A DNA stretch of 64,000 nucleotides from the NCBI RefSeq assembly GCF_003268595.1, contig NZ_CP029797.1, positions 2,997,501 through 3,061,500 of the forward strand. The letters are read 5' to 3'. Both the position numbers and the translations under genes were made by a program. This document shows positions 9,477 through 18,214 of this stretch, piece after piece. The DNA is from Paraliobacillus zengyii. Lineage in GTDB: Bacteria > Bacillota > Bacilli > Bacillales > Amphibacillaceae. Every line of letters begins with the position of its first letter. The first letter of the stretch is position 1. The notes beneath the pieces were generated by a model. It was not told the DNA's origin. It did no database searches and saw only the letters and a program-made list of their open reading frames with translations.

Positions 9477-9950
9477 CTAATGATTAGTAACAAATTATTA
9501 AAGCTCAGTATCTACCAAATCTCCAGTTAAATAATTACGTAAAGTTCTAGAACAATCCGCTTGCTTACTATACAATTGTGTCGCCTTTTTATGTCTGTTA
9601 TTTTTAATAACTAAGAACATTAAAAGAAGCGCAAGTAATAATTATACGTTTTCGACACATAAACGTCAAATTTTGTACTGATAAATCAGAATTTGAAAAC
9701 ATATAAGTAGTATATTATTTAACGATCAAAATATGCATAAGAATGTATAACTAAAAATCCACTTAAGGAGTGGAAGTTATTTCAAAGCTATTTGATATAA
9801 TAATTTCTTTACTTCTACATAAATATGTGAATTATATCACAATGATTTGAATCTTCTTTCAATTTACGTTATGCTGTTACTTATGTTTTGTTTATTTGGT
9901 GTCAAGAAAACGCATTGCGAACAAAATGAATAAGCAGAGGAGGCTATCTC

Positions 9951-10061
9951 ATGGAAGATTTCGCACTGAGTGGTGCTACATGGTTTTGGTTATTTATACC
10001 CATGCCAATATTAATTATTTTATCAGCTATTTCTATGTTTACAGAAAGGAGGGAAAAGTAA
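9951..10061 (+). CDS. Small accessory membrane protein of the symporter
   Basis: A 36-residue protein: a short hydrophilic start (MEDFALSGA), one hydrophobic helix rich in Trp, Phe, Pro, Leu and Ile, and a charged end (FTERREK). The AGGAGG site lies 8 nt before ATG 9951. The frame ends 3 nt before the putP start, and the putP ribosome site is inside its last codons, so the two are translationally linked. Comparable tiny 'symporter small accessory proteins' precede SSS-family carriers in other bacteria (from memory). It probably stabilises or tunes the carrier. Confidence 0.7.
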   Translation: MEDFALSGATWFWLFIPMPILIILSAISMFTERREK

Positions 10062-10064
10062 ATC

Positions 10065-11585
10065 ATGTCTACAGTTACATTAATAACATTTATCATTTAT
10101 TTACTCGGTATGCTACTTATAGGTGTTATCTCCTATCGATTAACAAATGATTTATCCGATTACGTGCTTGGCGGAAGAAGTCTAGGTCCTGGTGTTGCAG
10201 CAATAAGTGCGGGTGCATCAGATATGAGTAGTTGGTTAATACTCGGACTTCCAGGTGCGATTTACGCTTCAGGTTTAGGAGAAGCATGGATTGCTGTGGG
10301 GCTCGCAATAGGTGCCTATTTAAACTGGCAATTCATCGCTAAACGTTTACGTGTCTATACAGAAGTATCAAGCAATTCCATTACCATCCCGGATTTTCTA
10401 GAAAACCGGTTCCGCGATACATCGCATTTATTACGCGTTATTTCTGCACTCGTTATTTTGTTGTTCTTCACTTTTTATACTTCATCCGGTATGGTTGGTG
10501 GTGCAAAATTATTCGAAGCTTCGTTTGGTTTAACATATGACCAAGCACTTTGGATCGGCGCATTAGTTATCGTATCCTATACATTCTTAGGTGGATTCTT
10601 AGCAGTAAGCTGGACGGACTTTATCCAGGGTATTCTTATGTTTATTGCACTTATTGTTGTTCCAATCCGAGCAGTTATTATCGTTGGTGGTTGGGATGCT
10701 ACGATTGATGCTGTAGGTAATATCTCACCTAGTCACATCAATATGGTGGCAGGTGTTGGTGTAATGAGCATTATTTCATCTCTAGCATGGGGACTAGGCT
10801 ATTTTGGTCAACCACATATACTAACTCGTTTTATGGCGCTACGTTCTGCTAAAGATGTACCAAAAGCACGCTTCATTGGTATAACTTGGATGGTCCTAGG
10901 TTTGTATGGAGCTGTCTTTGTTGGCCTTGCAGGTCTTGCTTTTATTAGCACACAAGACGTTGGTGTCCTTTCTGAATTTGGTATTAAAGTTGCTACAGAT
11001 GGAGCTGGCATCCAAATGTTAGCTGATCCTGAAAAGATATTTATTGCTTTTTCACAAATTTTATTTGATCCAATTATCGCTGGCGTTTTATTAGCAGCTA
11101 TTTTATCAGCTATTATGAGTACGATTGATTCGCAACTACTGGTTTCTTCTTCTGCTGTTGCGGAAGATTTTTATAAAGCATTATTGCGTAAAAATGCTTC
11201 TCAAAAGGAACTTGTATGGGTCGGTCGTATTGCAGTTGCTGTTATAGCATTGATTGCAACCATTTTAGCAACTAACCCAGAAAGTTCTGTATTAACTCTC
11301 GTTAGTTATGCTTGGGCTGGTTTCGGTGGTGCATTCGGTCCAGTTCTAATCCTAGCGTTATTTTGGAAAAGAATGACTCGAAATGGAGCGTTAGCAGGGA
11401 TTATCGTTGGTGCTCTAACCGTTATAATTTGGGGAGATTTCCTTTCTGGAGGAATATTTGACCTCTATGAAATTGTTCCTGCTTTTCTACTCAACTTAAT
11501 TGTTGCTATCGTCATAAGTCTTTTAGGTGGTAAACCATCATCTGAAATAGAAGCAGAGTTTGATGAAACTGTTAGTAGGTTATAA
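10065..11585 (+). CDS. putP: Sodium/proline symporter, SSS family
   Basis: Sodium-coupled proline uptake at the membrane, for nutrition or as an osmoprotectant. The 506-residue length and about 13 helices fit PutP/OpuE. Typical stretches are 'DYVLGGRSLGPGVAAISAGASDMSSWL' near residue 30 (split here for reading: DYVLGGRSLG then SAGASDMSSWL), FLGGFLAVSWTDFIQG near 175, and GYFGQPHILTRFMA near 245. The last of these carries the family's Gly-Gln-Pro-His signature. A GGAGGG site precedes ATG 10065. It is co-transcribed with the small protein upstream and lies opposite the BCCT carrier. PutP and OpuE cannot be separated here; no putAB catabolic genes are nearby, which leans towards an osmotic role. 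Confidence 0.9.
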   Translation: MSTVTLITFIIYLLGMLLIGVISYRLTNDLSDYVLGGRSLGPGVAAISAGASDMSSWLILGLPGAIYASGLGEAWIAVGLAIGAYLNWQFIAKRLRVYTEVSSNSITIPDFLENRFRDTSHLLRVISALVILLFFTFYTSSGMVGGAKLFEASFGLTYDQALWIGALVIVSYTFLGGFLAVSWTDFIQGILMFIALIVVPIRAVIIVGGWDATIDAVGNISPSHINMVAGVGVMSIISSLAWGLGYFGQPHILTRFMALRSAKDVPKARFIGITWMVLGLYGAVFVGLAGLAFISTQDVGVLSEFGIKVATDGAGIQMLADPEKIFIAFSQILFDPIIAGVLLAAILSAIMSTIDSQLLVSSSAVAEDFYKALLRKNASQKELVWVGRIAVAVIALIATILATNPESSVLTLVSYAWAGFGGAFGPVLILALFWKRMTRNGALAGIIVGALTVIIWGDFLSGGIFDLYEIVPAFLLNLIVAIVISLLGGKPSSEIEAEFDETVSRL

Positions 11586-11601
11586 GTTCATGCACGAATA
11601 C

Positions 11602-11639
11602 AAAAACGTTCTTTTCATAAATTGAGAAGAACGTTTTTT
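11602..11639. terminator. Terminator after putP
   Basis: AAAAACGTTCTT and AAGAACGTTTTTT form a 12-bp stem with a ~12-nt loop and a T-run on the plus strand. Confidence 0.85.
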
Positions 11640-11728
11640 ACTATCTTCTAACTTGTTTTGTTAGGATTAAAGATAAAATACATGTAGAATAAGGGCAATT
11701 CATAAATCAAACAAAAAGGAATGATTCT

Positions 11729-12013
11729 TTGGTTACAAAACTTATTTTAGATAACAGATCAATTACCTTAGTTGATTATCAGGAAAACAACACAGAAACT
11801 GGTCATCTGAGGATCACGGTTCATTTTAAGGTAAGCCATGAAGAGTATCATGATGTAACTACTTTACTATATAAAGGCAGTTTCGATGTGAACATTCCAG
11901 AAAAAAATCTAACATTTATCGGAACAATCGAGAACTACTCTACATCGATAACTAATTTATATAAAAAGGGTAACATTGGAGACTTTTATTTAACTTTAAT
12001 TGAAGTTAAATAA
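11729..12013 (+). CDS. DUF3219 (YkvR-type) protein
   Basis: A 94-residue cytoplasmic protein of unknown function. It matches my memory of the DUF3219/YkvR family: a central HEEYHDVTTLLYKGSFDV segment and a conserved NYSTSITNLYKKG motif, followed by a short beta-strand end. The start is TTG at 11729, with AAGGA 8 nt upstream; an ATG at 11721 is out of frame. It is monocistronic between the putP terminator and the intergenic repeat. No catalytic residues can be proposed. Confidence 0.75.
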   Translation: MVTKLILDNRSITLVDYQENNTETGHLRITVHFKVSHEEYHDVTTLLYKGSFDVNIPEKNLTFIGTIENYSTSITNLYKKGNIGDFYLTLIEVK

Positions 12014-12102
12014 TCATACTAATGAAATGATTTACTCATTTGAAAATCAAATCTTTTTAACCTCACAATAGATAGAAACAGCGACATAACAGAAGACCTT
12101 AC

Positions 12103-12400
12103 CCGCTCCACAGTGAAATGGGCTCGCTTTCCGTGGGCACTGCTCCGCTGGATAGGTGTTAAAAGTGATATATCGTCTACTGGTCAGAATTTTTATTGTG
12201 CTTATGACAGTTGTTCACGTTATGCTGATTGATTGTAGCGTAGGACAGTCGACTCCTGCGGGAAAAGCAACAGCTGAAAATCCCGCAGGAAGCGCTTTTT
12301 GCTTCCGAGGAAGTTGAAGCGTTGGGTCTGCGATTACTCGACCCATCGAAAAGACTTGCCCGCGGAAAGCGACTGGCCGAAGCGAAAATCAACATGGCGG
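12103..12400. repeat. GC-rich palindromic intergenic repeat element
   Basis: This non-coding block is clearly richer in GC than its surroundings. Its ends carry an inverted repeat matching at 14 of 15 bases: CGCTTTCCGTGGGCA at 12125-12139 and TGCCCGCGGAAAGCG at 12357-12371. Inside, TCCTGCGGGA (12254-12263) and TCCCGCAGGA (12281-12290) form a 10-bp hairpin. The wording (CTCCTGCGGGAAAAGC, CCCGCGGAAAGCG) recalls a dispersed repeat found between genes in many Bacillaceae genomes. An AT-rich stretch at about 12150-12235 interrupts it. It fills much of the gap 12014-12788 and probably encodes no protein. Confidence 0.6.
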
Positions 12401-12469
12401 TTACGTTGCAGTTGATAAATATTCCTGCTTAAGATTATTGTAATTTCTTTTAATTCTTATTAAAATCAC

Positions 12470-12511
12470 GGAAATCCCGTTCGCTCAGAAAGCGTAGTGT
12501 ATTTCCTTTTT
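12470..12511 (+). terminator. Terminator-like hairpin downstream of the repeat
   Basis: GGAAAT and ATTTCC enclose an inner CGCT-CAGAA-AGCG hairpin and are followed by TTTTT. No gene ends just before it, so it may belong to the repeat element or insulate sda. Confidence 0.4.
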
Positions 12512-12788
12512 CGTAGGCCTTCCTATTATATAACCTCCTCTTTTTTTTACACACAAATCAAATTTGTATCTATTTGTCGCATAAAATTAATAAAAACTTA
12601 ATTAAAAATTCATGACTGTATCGACATATTCAGTCAAAGTTTTCGTCTGGATATGACATTTTTCTGCATGTATGGTGCAAATATCTGCATGAATAAGTTT
12701 TATTAATAGGGCTATTTGATCTACTATAGAGTTATAACACAACTATTTACCTATCTATCACTCGACAACACCGAAAGGAGAAATACAA

Positions 12789-13016
12789 ATGAAATATTCT
12801 AATCCAATTAAACAATTGAGTAATGAACTTTTAATAGAAGCATACCAAAAATCTTATAGTGCTAAATGCTCCAATGAATTCATTGCACTTCTTAAAGAAG
12901 AGATCGAAAACAGAGGCTTATCTTCCTCTCTTCTCATACAAAAACCTACTTGTTTCTATAATGATTACTTTACGGAAATCAAGAAAGGCGATCATAACAG
13001 CTATCAAGTTAGTTAA
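12789..13016 (+). CDS. sda: Sda-like inhibitor of sporulation histidine kinases
   Basis: Sda is a helical-hairpin protein that binds the dimerisation domain of sporulation kinases and blocks autophosphorylation when replication is disturbed. Residues 8-46 match the family core: LSNELLIEAYQKSY, then a FIALLKEEIENRGL second helix. At 75 residues it is longer than the usual 46-52. The extra tail (about 48-75, containing a Cys and aromatic residues) has no counterpart I know. An AAAGGAG site lies 8 nt before ATG 12789. The next gene, 108 nt downstream, is a hybrid histidine kinase with its own promoter candidate, so the target may be encoded next door. No exact DnaA box was found upstream. Confidence 0.8.
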   Translation: MKYSNPIKQLSNELLIEAYQKSYSAKCSNEFIALLKEEIENRGLSSSLLIQKPTCFYNDYFTEIKKGDHNSYQVS

Positions 13017-13050
13017 GTAGTTGATAGATTTATTTACCACTTTAATTCTT

Positions 13051-13079
13051 TTGAAAAATAGGCCAGTTTACATTAAAAT
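13051..13079 (+). promoter_or_regulatory. Sigma-A-type promoter of the hybrid kinase
   Basis: TTGAAA (13051-13056) and TAAAAT (13074-13079) are separated by exactly 17 nt, placing a start about 45-60 nt upstream of the kinase gene. Each hexamer differs from consensus at one base. Confidence 0.55.
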
Positions 13080-13124
13080 CTAGTATACTTGATTTAGAAA
13101 ACTACTTTAGCTTTTATCTAATGG

Positions 13125-16121
13125 ATGGTGATAGTGTTGATTATGGATAAAAAAGGTAATGGCAAACCATTATCTAAATGGATTTTGCGTACCTTTTTAA
13201 AAACTGCACTAATTCCTCTCGTATTAGTAGAATTAGTGTTCATTGGTATCTATTTTTTTGTGAATGGTTATGCCTATAGTGAAACACGAGATTTTTTTGA
13301 ATTGGAAACACAAGAAGAACTTCTAGAATATGCAGAAAACGAAGCCACCTCAATCCAAAATCAGTTAAATGGCGTTGCGAATGCAACGGAACTATATAAA
13401 CAACAAGTAAAAAGAGCCTTTCAACAAACCAATACTGATGTTGTAATAAAGCCTGAGAATGAAAGCCGTCTACAAACCACTGGTGATGGTGCCCTCTATA
13501 CGGAAACAAACACTAATCAAGATGGGGCTGCTATTTTCTATAGTGGTATTGTTCCTATTGGTGAAAAAGAGGAGCTAAAAGTACATAAACTTTTAGCTGT
13601 TGAAGACGTGATGAAGGATATTTATCATTCCCAACCACTTGCAAATGCCATTTATATAAATACCTATGATTCGTTAAATGTTAGGTACCCTTATTTTAAT
13701 GTCATTGATCAGTATTCTCCGTTAATGGACATTCCTTCTTATAATTTTTTCTATGAAGCAGACAAAGAACATAATCCCAATGAAGAATTAATTTGGACTG
13801 AGGCCTATTTAGATCCAGCGAGTAGCGATTGGATGACCTCTGCTATTGCACCTGTTTATAACGATAATAAGTTAGAAGCTGTTGTCGGGATTAATATAAC
13901 CCTCAATACGATAGTCAACCAAATATTAGATATAGAATTACCTTGGGGCGGTAATGGCCTGTTAGTAAGCGATGATGGAACGATCTTAGCGATGCCTGAA
14001 CAAGGGGAAGAAACATTTCCTATTGTTAACTTGGATGACCATACTTATCAGGAAGCCATTGAGGAAAATACGTTTAAACCTGAAGAATTCAATATAAATA
14101 ATCAAACAGAACTTGCCCAACTAACATCAAAAATGAACCAGAGTGGCAGTGGAACTACTTCATTACAATTAGCTAATAAACAACATTTTGTCTCTTGGAC
14201 ATCTATTGATGATACGAATTGGAAATTAATAGTATTTGTTCCCTTAACGAATGTATTTTCCGACTTTGATCAGTTGAGTGTGGAATTAGCACATGTAGGT
14301 ATATATATGTTTGCTGGACTTGTCTTCTTTTACCTTTTGTTCTTCATATACATTTATAAACAATCTCATAAAATGAGCAATACCATTCATTCACCACTTA
14401 TTCAGATTAATACGATGGCAAAAGATATTGGGAAAGGGAACTACTATCAATCCACAAAAGCTATAAAAGTTATAGAAATCCAAGAAACTGCTGATGCAAT
14501 TGTTGAAATGGGAGATCAATTAGGTATTAAAAATGATGCTTTACTTGTAGCTGAGGCAGAGTTAAGACAACGCGAATCAGATTTGCGCTCCCTTGTTAAT
14601 TCGATTGAAGATGTAATTTTTATATTGGACGAGCATGGTACATTCTTAAATGTATGGTTGAGTGATGAATCAAAGTTATTTCTACCAAAAGATCAGTTAA
14701 TTGGACTCTCTGTTTCCGCCATTTTATCAGGGGCTGATCTGAAAATGTTCTCTAATAACTTAGAAGAAGTTTTCAGCACAGGAAATGCAACTGTGTTGGA
14801 ACTATTCGTTCCAGCACCTGAAGGAGAAGGTGGTACTTGGTTACAAGGAAGAATGTCTCCAATCATTGTAGACGAACAAAATACATTTGAGAATGTATCT
14901 TTATCTGCTCGCGATATTACTGAAATTAAAGCAATGGAAAAATCACTAATAAATGCGAAAGAACAAGCAGAACGAGCAAATTTAGCTAAATCCGAATTCT
15001 TATCAAGTATGAGCCACGAGCTTAGAACACCATTAAATGCTATTATTGGTTTTAGTCAGCTCTTAGAATTAGATGACAATGAACCTTTAACAGAGGATCA
15101 ACAAGAGAACGTTAGCGATATCTTAAAAGCGGGAAATCACTTATTATCTTTAATTAACGACATCCTTGATTTAGCAAAGATTGAATCAGGAAAGTTATCT
15201 ATCTCAATGGAGCCTATAAATATCACATCGATCCTTCAAGATGTGATCGGCATTACAACACCAATTGCCGCGAAACAAAACATCACAATTGTAAATAACA
15301 CACAAAATGATGACGCACTTTTTGTTAAAGCTGATCGGACTCGATTAAAACAAATATTATTAAATTTAATAACAAATGCAATTAAATATAATAAAGTTAA
15401 CGGTTTTGTTTTCATTGATTTTAAACAACAAAACGAACAAATAGAAATAAGTGTTACAGATACAGGAATAGGTATTAATGATGATGAATTAGATTATATT
15501 TTCGAACCATTTTTAAGATTAAATGAAGAAAATAAATATATTGAGGGTACAGGTATTGGTTTATCAGTCGCGAAGCAATTAGTCGAACTCTTAAATGGAA
15601 CGATTCACGTCAATAGCTTGAAAGGAAAGGGAACAACTTTCTGGATCGAATTACCAATTCACATATATGACACGGAAAACTTGGAACAAATTGATCAACT
15701 AGTTGACTTAACGTCATATAATACTGATAAAAGTGGATCTATCTATCGCATTCTTTATGTAGAGGATAACATGGCTAACGTTCGTCTAGTCGAAAGCATT
15801 CTAATAAAGTTTCCTTACGTAGAATTATTTTTCGCAACTGACGGCCAAAAGGGATTAGACTTAGCAGAAACGATTGCTCCAGATTTAGTATTACTCGACA
15901 TTCACTTACCAGATATAGATGGCTATCAGGTGTTAACGAAACTAAAAAGTAAGTCGTTAACAAAAGAAATCCCTGTCATTGCTATCAGTGCAAATGCAAT
16001 GGCAAGCGATTTAGAAAAGGCAAGAAACGCTGGATTTATTGATTATATGACAAAACCAATCGATGTAAAAGAATTCACCAAAACCATACATGAAATTTTA
16101 GACATTGATCTGGAAGATTAG
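13125..16121 (+). CDS. Hybrid sensor histidine kinase with receiver domain
   Basis: A membrane sensor of about 998 residues. The order is TM1 (~24-47), a large extracellular Cache-like domain (~50-385), TM2 (~388-410), HAMP, a PAS domain (~485-600), HisKA with SHELRTPLN (phospho-His 631), HATPase ([27 protein letters not shown]), and a C-terminal receiver with LVLLDIHLP (phospho-Asp 925) and the TKP lysine. No Hpt domain follows, so an Hpt or Spo0F-like partner must be elsewhere. Starts at 13125 (ATG), 13137 (TTG) and 13143 (ATG) are all possible; the GGATGG at 13124-13129 favours one of the later two. Sda lies upstream. Its HisKA domain is a plausible Sda target. Confidence 0.9.
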   Translation: MVIVLIMDKKGNGKPLSKWILRTFLKTALIPLVLVELVFIGIYFFVNGYAYSETRDFFELETQEELLEYAENEATSIQNQLNGVANATELYKQQVKRAFQQTNTDVVIKPENESRLQTTGDGALYTETNTNQDGAAIFYSGIVPIGEKEELKVHKLLAVEDVMKDIYHSQPLANAIYINTYDSLNVRYPYFNVIDQYSPLMDIPSYNFFYEADKEHNPNEELIWTEAYLDPASSDWMTSAIAPVYNDNKLEAVVGINITLNTIVNQILDIELPWGGNGLLVSDDGTILAMPEQGEETFPIVNLDDHTYQEAIEENTFKPEEFNINNQTELAQLTSKMNQSGSGTTSLQLANKQHFVSWTSIDDTNWKLIVFVPLTNVFSDFDQLSVELAHVGIYMFAGLVFFYLLFFIYIYKQSHKMSNTIHSPLIQINTMAKDIGKGNYYQSTKAIKVIEIQETADAIVEMGDQLGIKNDALLVAEAELRQRESDLRSLVNSIEDVIFILDEHGTFLNVWLSDESKLFLPKDQLIGLSVSAILSGADLKMFSNNLEEVFSTGNATVLELFVPAPEGEGGTWLQGRMSPIIVDEQNTFENVSLSARDITEIKAMEKSLINAKEQAERANLAKSEFLSSMSHELRTPLNAIIGFSQLLELDDNEPLTEDQQENVSDILKAGNHLLSLINDILDLAKIESGKLSISMEPINITSILQDVIGITTPIAAKQNITIVNNTQNDDALFVKADRTRLKQILLNLITNAIKYNKVNGFVFIDFKQQNEQIEISVTDTGIGINDDELDYIFEPFLRLNEENKYIEGTGIGLSVAKQLVELLNGTIHVNSLKGKGTTFWIELPIHIYDTENLEQIDQLVDLTSYNTDKSGSIYRILYVEDNMANVRLVESILIKFPYVELFFATDGQKGLDLAETIAPDLVLLDIHLPDIDGYQVLTKLKSKSLTKEIPVIAISANAMASDLEKARNAGFIDYMTKPIDVKEFTKTIHEILDIDLED

Positions 16122-16122
16122 C

Positions 16123-16167
16123 GAAATAGAATCAAGCAGAGCCACCTTGGCTACTTGATTCTATTTC
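16123..16167 (+). terminator. Strong hairpin after the hybrid kinase
   Basis: GAAATAGAATCAAG and CTTGATTCTATTTC form a perfect 14-bp stem immediately after the stop codon. The following T-run is weak, so termination may be partial and allow some readthrough into the LytTR gene. Confidence 0.6.
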
Positions 16168-16267
16168 TGGATAAATAAACCAACAAGTTACCCCTTTTTT
16201 ACTATAACTAATTGAAGTATACTAAGAGTGATTGAATTACTTTACTTTCAATTAAGGGATGGTATAA

Positions 16268-17011
16268 ATGACCGACCAAAAATATCGTGTTATTATTGCT
16301 GATGACCACGAGGAAGCTAGAAGATTATTAAGAAAATTTATTTCGCTTATTCAACCTTCTTTTGTAATAGTTGCTGAAGCAGCTGATGGAGAGGAATTAG
16401 TTGAGAAAGTCATGGTGGAAAAGCCAGATCTTGTTTTATGTGATATAGAAATGCCTAAATTAAAAGGTGTAGATGCAATCAAACAATGTCAGCAACTAAT
16501 TCCAAATCTATGCTATATATTTACGACAGCACATGATGATTTTGCAGTTGAAGCATTTAAGATTAATGCACTAGACTACATTTTAAAACCGATACAAAAG
16601 GATCGAATCTTCCAAGCTTTAGAAAAAGCAAAGCAACGATTGCAAAATGATAGAATAATAAATCCACCAAAACAAATAAACAAAAAAATTCCGATTAAGT
16701 TTAATCGATCGCTTTTCTATGTCATTATTGAAGATATATTATTCATAGAAAAGGAAGGTCGAAAAGCCATTCTTCACACAACAAATCATACTTACCCTTC
16801 AATGGATTCATTAGAGGAACTTAAAACATTATTACCAGAAAAGTTTGTCCAGTCTCATCGCTCTTTTATCATTAACCTTAGTCATGTATCATATATCCAA
16901 ACGATCGGTAAAAGCTATATGGTTTATTTTTATAATTATGAGAAACCTGCACAAATTTCAAAACAAAATATTACTAGTATTCAAAAACAAATAGAAGATT
17001 ATTATCATTAA
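16268..17011 (+). CDS. LytTR-family response regulator
   Basis: A 247-residue DNA-binding response regulator. The receiver domain (1-~122) has the acidic ADDHE start, phospho-acceptor Asp59 in LVLCDIEMP and Lys in LKP. A LytTR DNA-binding domain (~145-245) shows IEDILFIEKEGRKAILHT and FVQSHRSFIINL, the usual LytTR signatures. LytTR proteins bind direct repeats upstream of membrane, cell-wall or bacteriocin genes. No LytS-type kinase is beside it; the hybrid kinase 147 nt upstream is the only local candidate partner. ATG 16268 follows an AAGGGATGG stretch. Targets cannot be named from the window. Confidence 0.88.
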   Translation: MTDQKYRVIIADDHEEARRLLRKFISLIQPSFVIVAEAADGEELVEKVMVEKPDLVLCDIEMPKLKGVDAIKQCQQLIPNLCYIFTTAHDDFAVEAFKINALDYILKPIQKDRIFQALEKAKQRLQNDRIINPPKQINKKIPIKFNRSLFYVIIEDILFIEKEGRKAILHTTNHTYPSMDSLEELKTLLPEKFVQSHRSFIINLSHVSYIQTIGKSYMVYFYNYEKPAQISKQNITSIQKQIEDYYH

Positions 17012-17042
17012 CAGCATGGTTACCCACATGTTGTTTTTTTTA
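17010..17042 (+). terminator. Terminator after the LytTR regulator
   Basis: AACAGCATG and CATGTTGTT form a stem with one internal mismatch, followed by eight T residues. Confidence 0.75.
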
Positions 17043-17090
17043 TGGGAAACAATTACAGATAATTAACATATAGATAGACATGTCCCAAAA

Positions 17091-17684
17091 ATGTCGGAGA
17101 TGACGTTATCTATGTATTTCATAAAGAAAGTAGGAAGTGTTTTCATAGCAGTGGGAGTTAATTTTTTCTTAGTTCCATTTGAACTATTTGATGGTGGTGT
17201 AATCGGACTTGGATTAATCATCAAATATGTAACAGGCATAAAGGCTGGGTTGGTTATTATTTGTGTCAGTCTTCCCATTTTTATCTTTGCATTGTTTCAT
17301 AATAAAAATTATTTTATCAGTAGTTTACATGGCTTATTACTTTCATCATTTGCTATCGATTATTTCGCTTCCTTACCAGAGCTCTTTCCAATTAACTATC
17401 CAATTCCAGTTATATTAAGTGCGATCTTGGGTGGCATTCTTACAGGAACAGGAATGGGGATCATGCTACGTTATAAAACGAGTACGGGCGGAACCGATTT
17501 ACTAGCTCAATTTTTAGCAGCAAGATTTCAAGTTAATATTGTCATTATTATCTTTATTCTTGATATTTTCATTATTTGCTTAGGTAGCCTATTACTATCG
17601 TCAAGTTCGTTTCTACTTTCTGCAATAACAATTTTATTTAGTGGTGTTTTTACAAGTATCTGTACGTGGGATGTTTACTATTAA
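17091..17684 (+). CDS. YitT-type membrane protein without the C-terminal domain
   Basis: A five- to six-helix membrane protein of unknown transport role. It carries YitT family features: FELFDGGVIGLGL near residue 25 and a GTGMGIMLRYKTSTGGTDLLAQ motif near 120 (read here in two parts: GTGMGIMLRY, KTSTGGTDLLAQ). YitT proteins are usually ~280 residues with a soluble DUF2179 domain; this one stops at 197 after the last helix, so it is a short form. Of the candidate starts (ATG 17091, 17100, 17112) the GGAGA at 17096-17100 best fits 17112, which would give 190 residues. It lies between the LytTR terminator and a convergent psiE. Confidence 0.75.
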   Translation: MSEMTLSMYFIKKVGSVFIAVGVNFFLVPFELFDGGVIGLGLIIKYVTGIKAGLVIICVSLPIFIFALFHNKNYFISSLHGLLLSSFAIDYFASLPELFPINYPIPVILSAILGGILTGTGMGIMLRYKTSTGGTDLLAQFLAARFQVNIVIIIFILDIFIICLGSLLLSSSSFLLSAITILFSGVFTSICTWDVYY

Positions 17685-17687
17685 TCA

Positions 17688-17711
17688 TTACACCAGGTTT
17701 CCCTGGTGTAA
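17688..17711. terminator. Hairpin between convergent yitT-like and psiE genes
   Basis: TTACACCAGG and CCTGGTGTAA form a 10-bp stem with a 4-nt loop between two convergent stop codons. T-runs are poor on both sides. Confidence 0.55.
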
Positions 17712-17717
17712 CTGATG

Positions 17718-18164
17718 TTATTCTTTGCTTATTTTTTTAGACAATTTCGTTGTGGTCGGTCTTTCGCGCGGAGTCATATGCATAATGAAGTTTGCAATGA
17801 CAAGAACTAACACAACAAGCGCATATATTAAAGTATCTAATGGTTTATCATAATCAACAATAATCAATCTTACCATCGCAGTAATTCCAATGTACATAAA
17901 GTATCGGAGAGGAAAGTGATAGTTCTCTTTAAAGTATTTGACAATCATTGCAATAAACTCAAAATATAGGAAAAATACGAGAATCCCAGATACGAAAACT
18001 TTATAATCGTTTGTACCATCAGTCAACAATACGTTTGCAAAAACAAACAGTTCTTTTACTAGCAGGGAGCATAGAATAACAGCTAAAATAACCAATGAAA
18101 CATTTAAAACTACTTGAAAAAACTTTGGAGCCATTTTTAATACATAATAAAAACCTTTTTTCAA
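17718..18164 (-). CDS. psiE: PsiE-family membrane protein
   Basis: A 148-residue protein with four membrane helices and the PsiE core: FLYFEFIAMIVKYFKENYHF followed by RYFMYIGITAMVRLIIVD. PsiE was named as phosphate-starvation inducible in enteric bacteria; its biochemical role is unknown. The Ser/Thr/Lys-rich tail after residue 130 is variable. The start is TTG at 18164 with GGACGG upstream. It is 50 nt downstream of rsgI on the same strand with no terminator between, so it may share the sigI transcript; no Pho box was recognised. Confidence 0.8.
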   Translation of the reverse strand: MKKGFYYVLKMAPKFFQVVLNVSLVILAVILCSLLVKELFVFANVLLTDGTNDYKVFVSGILVFFLYFEFIAMIVKYFKENYHFPLRYFMYIGITAMVRLIIVDYDKPLDTLIYALVVLVLVIANFIMHMTPRERPTTTKLSKKISKE

Positions 18165-18214
18165 CTTTTATCCGTCCTTTTCTTTGTCTTATAATAACAT
18201 TCGGTTGTAATGCC

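Noticed and set aside
9396..9950. ydaO-type c-di-AMP riboswitch between the osmolyte carriers
   Set aside because: The expected conserved segments are missing on both strands; only promoter-like and small hairpin sequences are present.
9896..10150. 84-codon plus-strand frame overlapping the start of putP
   Set aside because: It is out of frame with both the 36-residue accessory gene and putP, both of which have proper ribosome sites.
12177..12395. 72-codon minus-strand open frame inside the GC-rich repeat
   Set aside because: It lies wholly within the repeat element, has low-complexity Ser/Arg content, no ribosome site and no recognisable family. The high GC alone keeps the frame open.
12700..12788. 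DnaA boxes upstream of sda, as in B. subtilis
   Set aside because: No TTATNCACA match was found; TTATAACAC is the nearest and is not a valid box.
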